From contig HF986628.1 in the NCBI GenBank assembly GCA_000433175.1, positions 1 to 43,187 of the forward strand: a stretch of DNA of 43,187 nucleotides, given 5' to 3'. Under the pieces are notes generated by a model. That model was given only the letters and a program-made list of their open reading frames with translations. It was not told where the DNA came from and did no database searches. Within the stretch, counting starts at the first letter, position 1. Each line of letters opens with the position of its first letter. This DNA comes from Prevotella sp. CAG:1058. GTDB lineage: Bacteria; Bacteroidota; Bacteroidia; Bacteroidales; Bacteroidaceae. Of this stretch, positions 42,158 to 43,187 are shown in pieces. Made by a program: the position numbers and the translations under genes.

Positions 42158-42267
42158 TTAATTTTCAAGAAATCTGTAGTGTTGAGGTCTCCTTTTATTT
42201 ATTATGCTATTGGATACAACTATTATAATTGCCTGATTTAGTTAAGCTCACCATTTTTAGCGTCTGG

Positions 42268-42579
42268 TTATTTGACAATGTTTCCGACAACATCTTTCAA
42301 TAAATCGCCAGCCAGTGGTTCTTTCTTCATCTTTTCTTTGAAGGCATCATACTTAGGCATCTTTACGGCATTCTTGTCAATCTTGTACACCTTTAGCTTG
42401 TATCGCGTGGAGTCTTTGCCGTCTTTGCTTAATATGCGAAATGAAGTCGTTCGCATATTGTTTGCCATTATTTTCAAAGAGTCCGTCGCTTGGCTTGTGC
42501 CTTGTCTGTAAGGCACTTGTGCAAAAGTTACCGTAATGCCGGCAACAAGTATTGATAATATGACATTTAGCTTTTTCAT
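42268..42579 (-). CDS. Small secreted protein of unknown function
   Basis: The 103-aa product begins with a signal peptide (MKKLNVILSILVAGITVTFA, cleavage after FAQ). The mature part of about 80 residues is Lys-rich and amphipathic, without Cys or recognisable motifs (KMPKYDAFKEKMKKEPLAGD). A -7 box lies only 16 bases upstream, which supports that it is expressed. The composition and codon use are slightly more AT-rich than the neighbours. I do not recognise the family; periplasmic or surface location is the only inference. Confidence 0.75.
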   Translation of the reverse strand: MKKLNVILSILVAGITVTFAQVPYRQGTSQATDSLKIMANNMRTTSFRILSKDGKDSTRYKLKVYKIDKNAVKMPKYDAFKEKMKKEPLAGDLLKDVVGNIVK

Positions 42580-42594
42580 GGGCCTATGTTTTTA

Positions 42595-42602
42595 CAAAAG
42601 TA
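42595..42602 (-). promoter_or_regulatory. -7 box for the small secreted protein gene
   Basis: The minus strand reads TACTTTTG (TAnnTTTG), 16 bases upstream of the start codon at 42579, so the leader would be about 10 bases. Confidence 0.55.
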
Positions 42603-43038
42603 TGATATTTCTCTGATACTTTCCTGTTTTTTGCGTTAAAAGATGTTTCTATTGGTTCTTACCAAAAATAAATCTGGCTGTGGTTATTGCATATTCCCAG
42701 CCTGCTATGCAGTATGTTTAAATCTTATGGCTTATTGACTTTATTAATTATTACGTCAAAGAAATAAACTAAAGGTTGAAAATCTTAATGTAAGATTTAG
42801 GCTTAGCCCTGCAATAAGGCATAACTTGAATGTCAGTACACAACATCTCGATTTCAATGCTCCTAATTTTTATTATGCCTTATACGTTTTGGGTATTTTA
42901 TTGACAACGGCTTGCCGTAAAATTAGGGTTCCATGAAATTGTAATATTTATTGGAATTAATTTTACAGATTAATATTTTGAATCTTCATACAAAAGGCTT
43001 ATGCGAGGTAAACAATAAACTTTATTTTTAAACTGTAA

Positions 43039-43086
43039 GTAACTGAGTTTTGACTCAAAACTCGGTTACTTTTGACACAAAAGTAA
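43039..43086. repeat. Two overlapping hairpins with mirrored -7-like boxes
   Basis: The first hairpin pairs 43039-43053 with 43055-43069 (15-bp arms, one G-T). The second pairs 43066-43074 with 43078-43086 (9-bp arms, TTACTTTTG). They share bases 43066-43069, so only one can form. The second hairpin carries TACTTTTG on the + strand (43067-43074) and the same box on the minus strand (43085-43078). Confidence 0.6.
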
Positions 43087-43187
43087 TCCACTTTTTATCC
43101 GTAAATGAATAAGTTTAAATGAATGTCCGCAAGTTGCCAATCAATAAATTTGATGTTTAAAGTTCGCCCTATACGTACATGCGCAAA

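Larger units (their letters stand above)
42580..43187. other. AT-rich terminal region without a gene
   Basis: These 608 bases have no credible coding sequence in either strand. They carry the -7 box of the small secreted-protein gene (42595-42602), a short inverted repeat AATCTTAATGTAAGATT near 42781, and overlapping hairpins at 43039-43086. The region may be the leader of a gene beyond the window. Confidence 0.6.

Overview
This window looks like a chromosomal stretch of a Bacteroidales bacterium, probably Prevotellaceae-like. The evidence is: promoters of the Bacteroidetes type (-7 box TAnnTTTG) upstream of many genes; almost no Shine-Dalgarno sequences; a secreted protein with a type IX secretion C-terminal domain; a DUF1599 / BT_3928-like / tpiA / SPOR / folE gene row that I recall from Bacteroidales; and dispersed GCAAAAGG-type palindromes in the spacers. 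The genus is inference.

Region 1 (about 1-14,280, + strand) is a very AT-rich surface-polysaccharide cluster, apparently one long operon with many abutting or overlapping genes. It encodes a flippase, an aldo/keto reductase, a small membrane-anchored unknown, a MenD-like thiamine-diphosphate enzyme, a pyruvyl-transferase-family protein, a GT4 glycosyltransferase, a Wzy-like polymerase, two hexapeptide acyltransferases, a WbsX/GH99-like protein, a NeuB-type nonulosonate synthase, a CMP-nonulosonate cytidylyltransferase fused to a KdsC-like HAD phosphatase, and a GT-B protein that may be the matching sialyltransferase. Together these can make, activate, transfer, acylate, polymerise and flip a sialic-acid-like glycan. 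Export and regulatory genes are not in the window. An 87-aa minus-strand gene and a WecB/TagA/CpsF glycosyltransferase lie at the edge, where base composition changes abruptly to that of the rest of the window.

Region 2 (15,400-24,140) is housekeeping, mostly on the minus strand: a secreted alpha/beta hydrolase, a DUF4840-like lipoprotein, folE, a SPOR-domain protein, an in-frame fusion of a DoxX/MauE-like membrane protein with triosephosphate isomerase, a duplicated DUF1599 protein, a coiled-coil lipoprotein, and, divergently, a CCA-adding enzyme.

Region 3 (24,980-31,730, + strand) is a complete tripartite RND efflux pump (adaptor, inner-membrane pump, outer-membrane factor) followed by an LpxA-like acyltransferase.

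Region 4 (31,800-43,187) holds a trypsin-like lipoprotein protease, an unknown protein with an apparently near-leaderless start, an FtsZ that stands alone outside any division cluster and is probably a second paralogue, a MATE transporter, a radical SAM protein plus a bleomycin-hydrolase-like C1 peptidase, a large T9SS choice-of-anchor-J protein, and a small secreted protein. The last ~600 bases hold no gene that I can see. The strongest leads are the NANS/CMAS-like sialic acid genes with a SAF-less synthase, the MenD-like enzyme in the polysaccharide operon, the DoxX-TpiA fusion, the lone FtsZ, and the palindromic repeat family. I saw no tRNA, rRNA, CRISPR array or insertion sequence.
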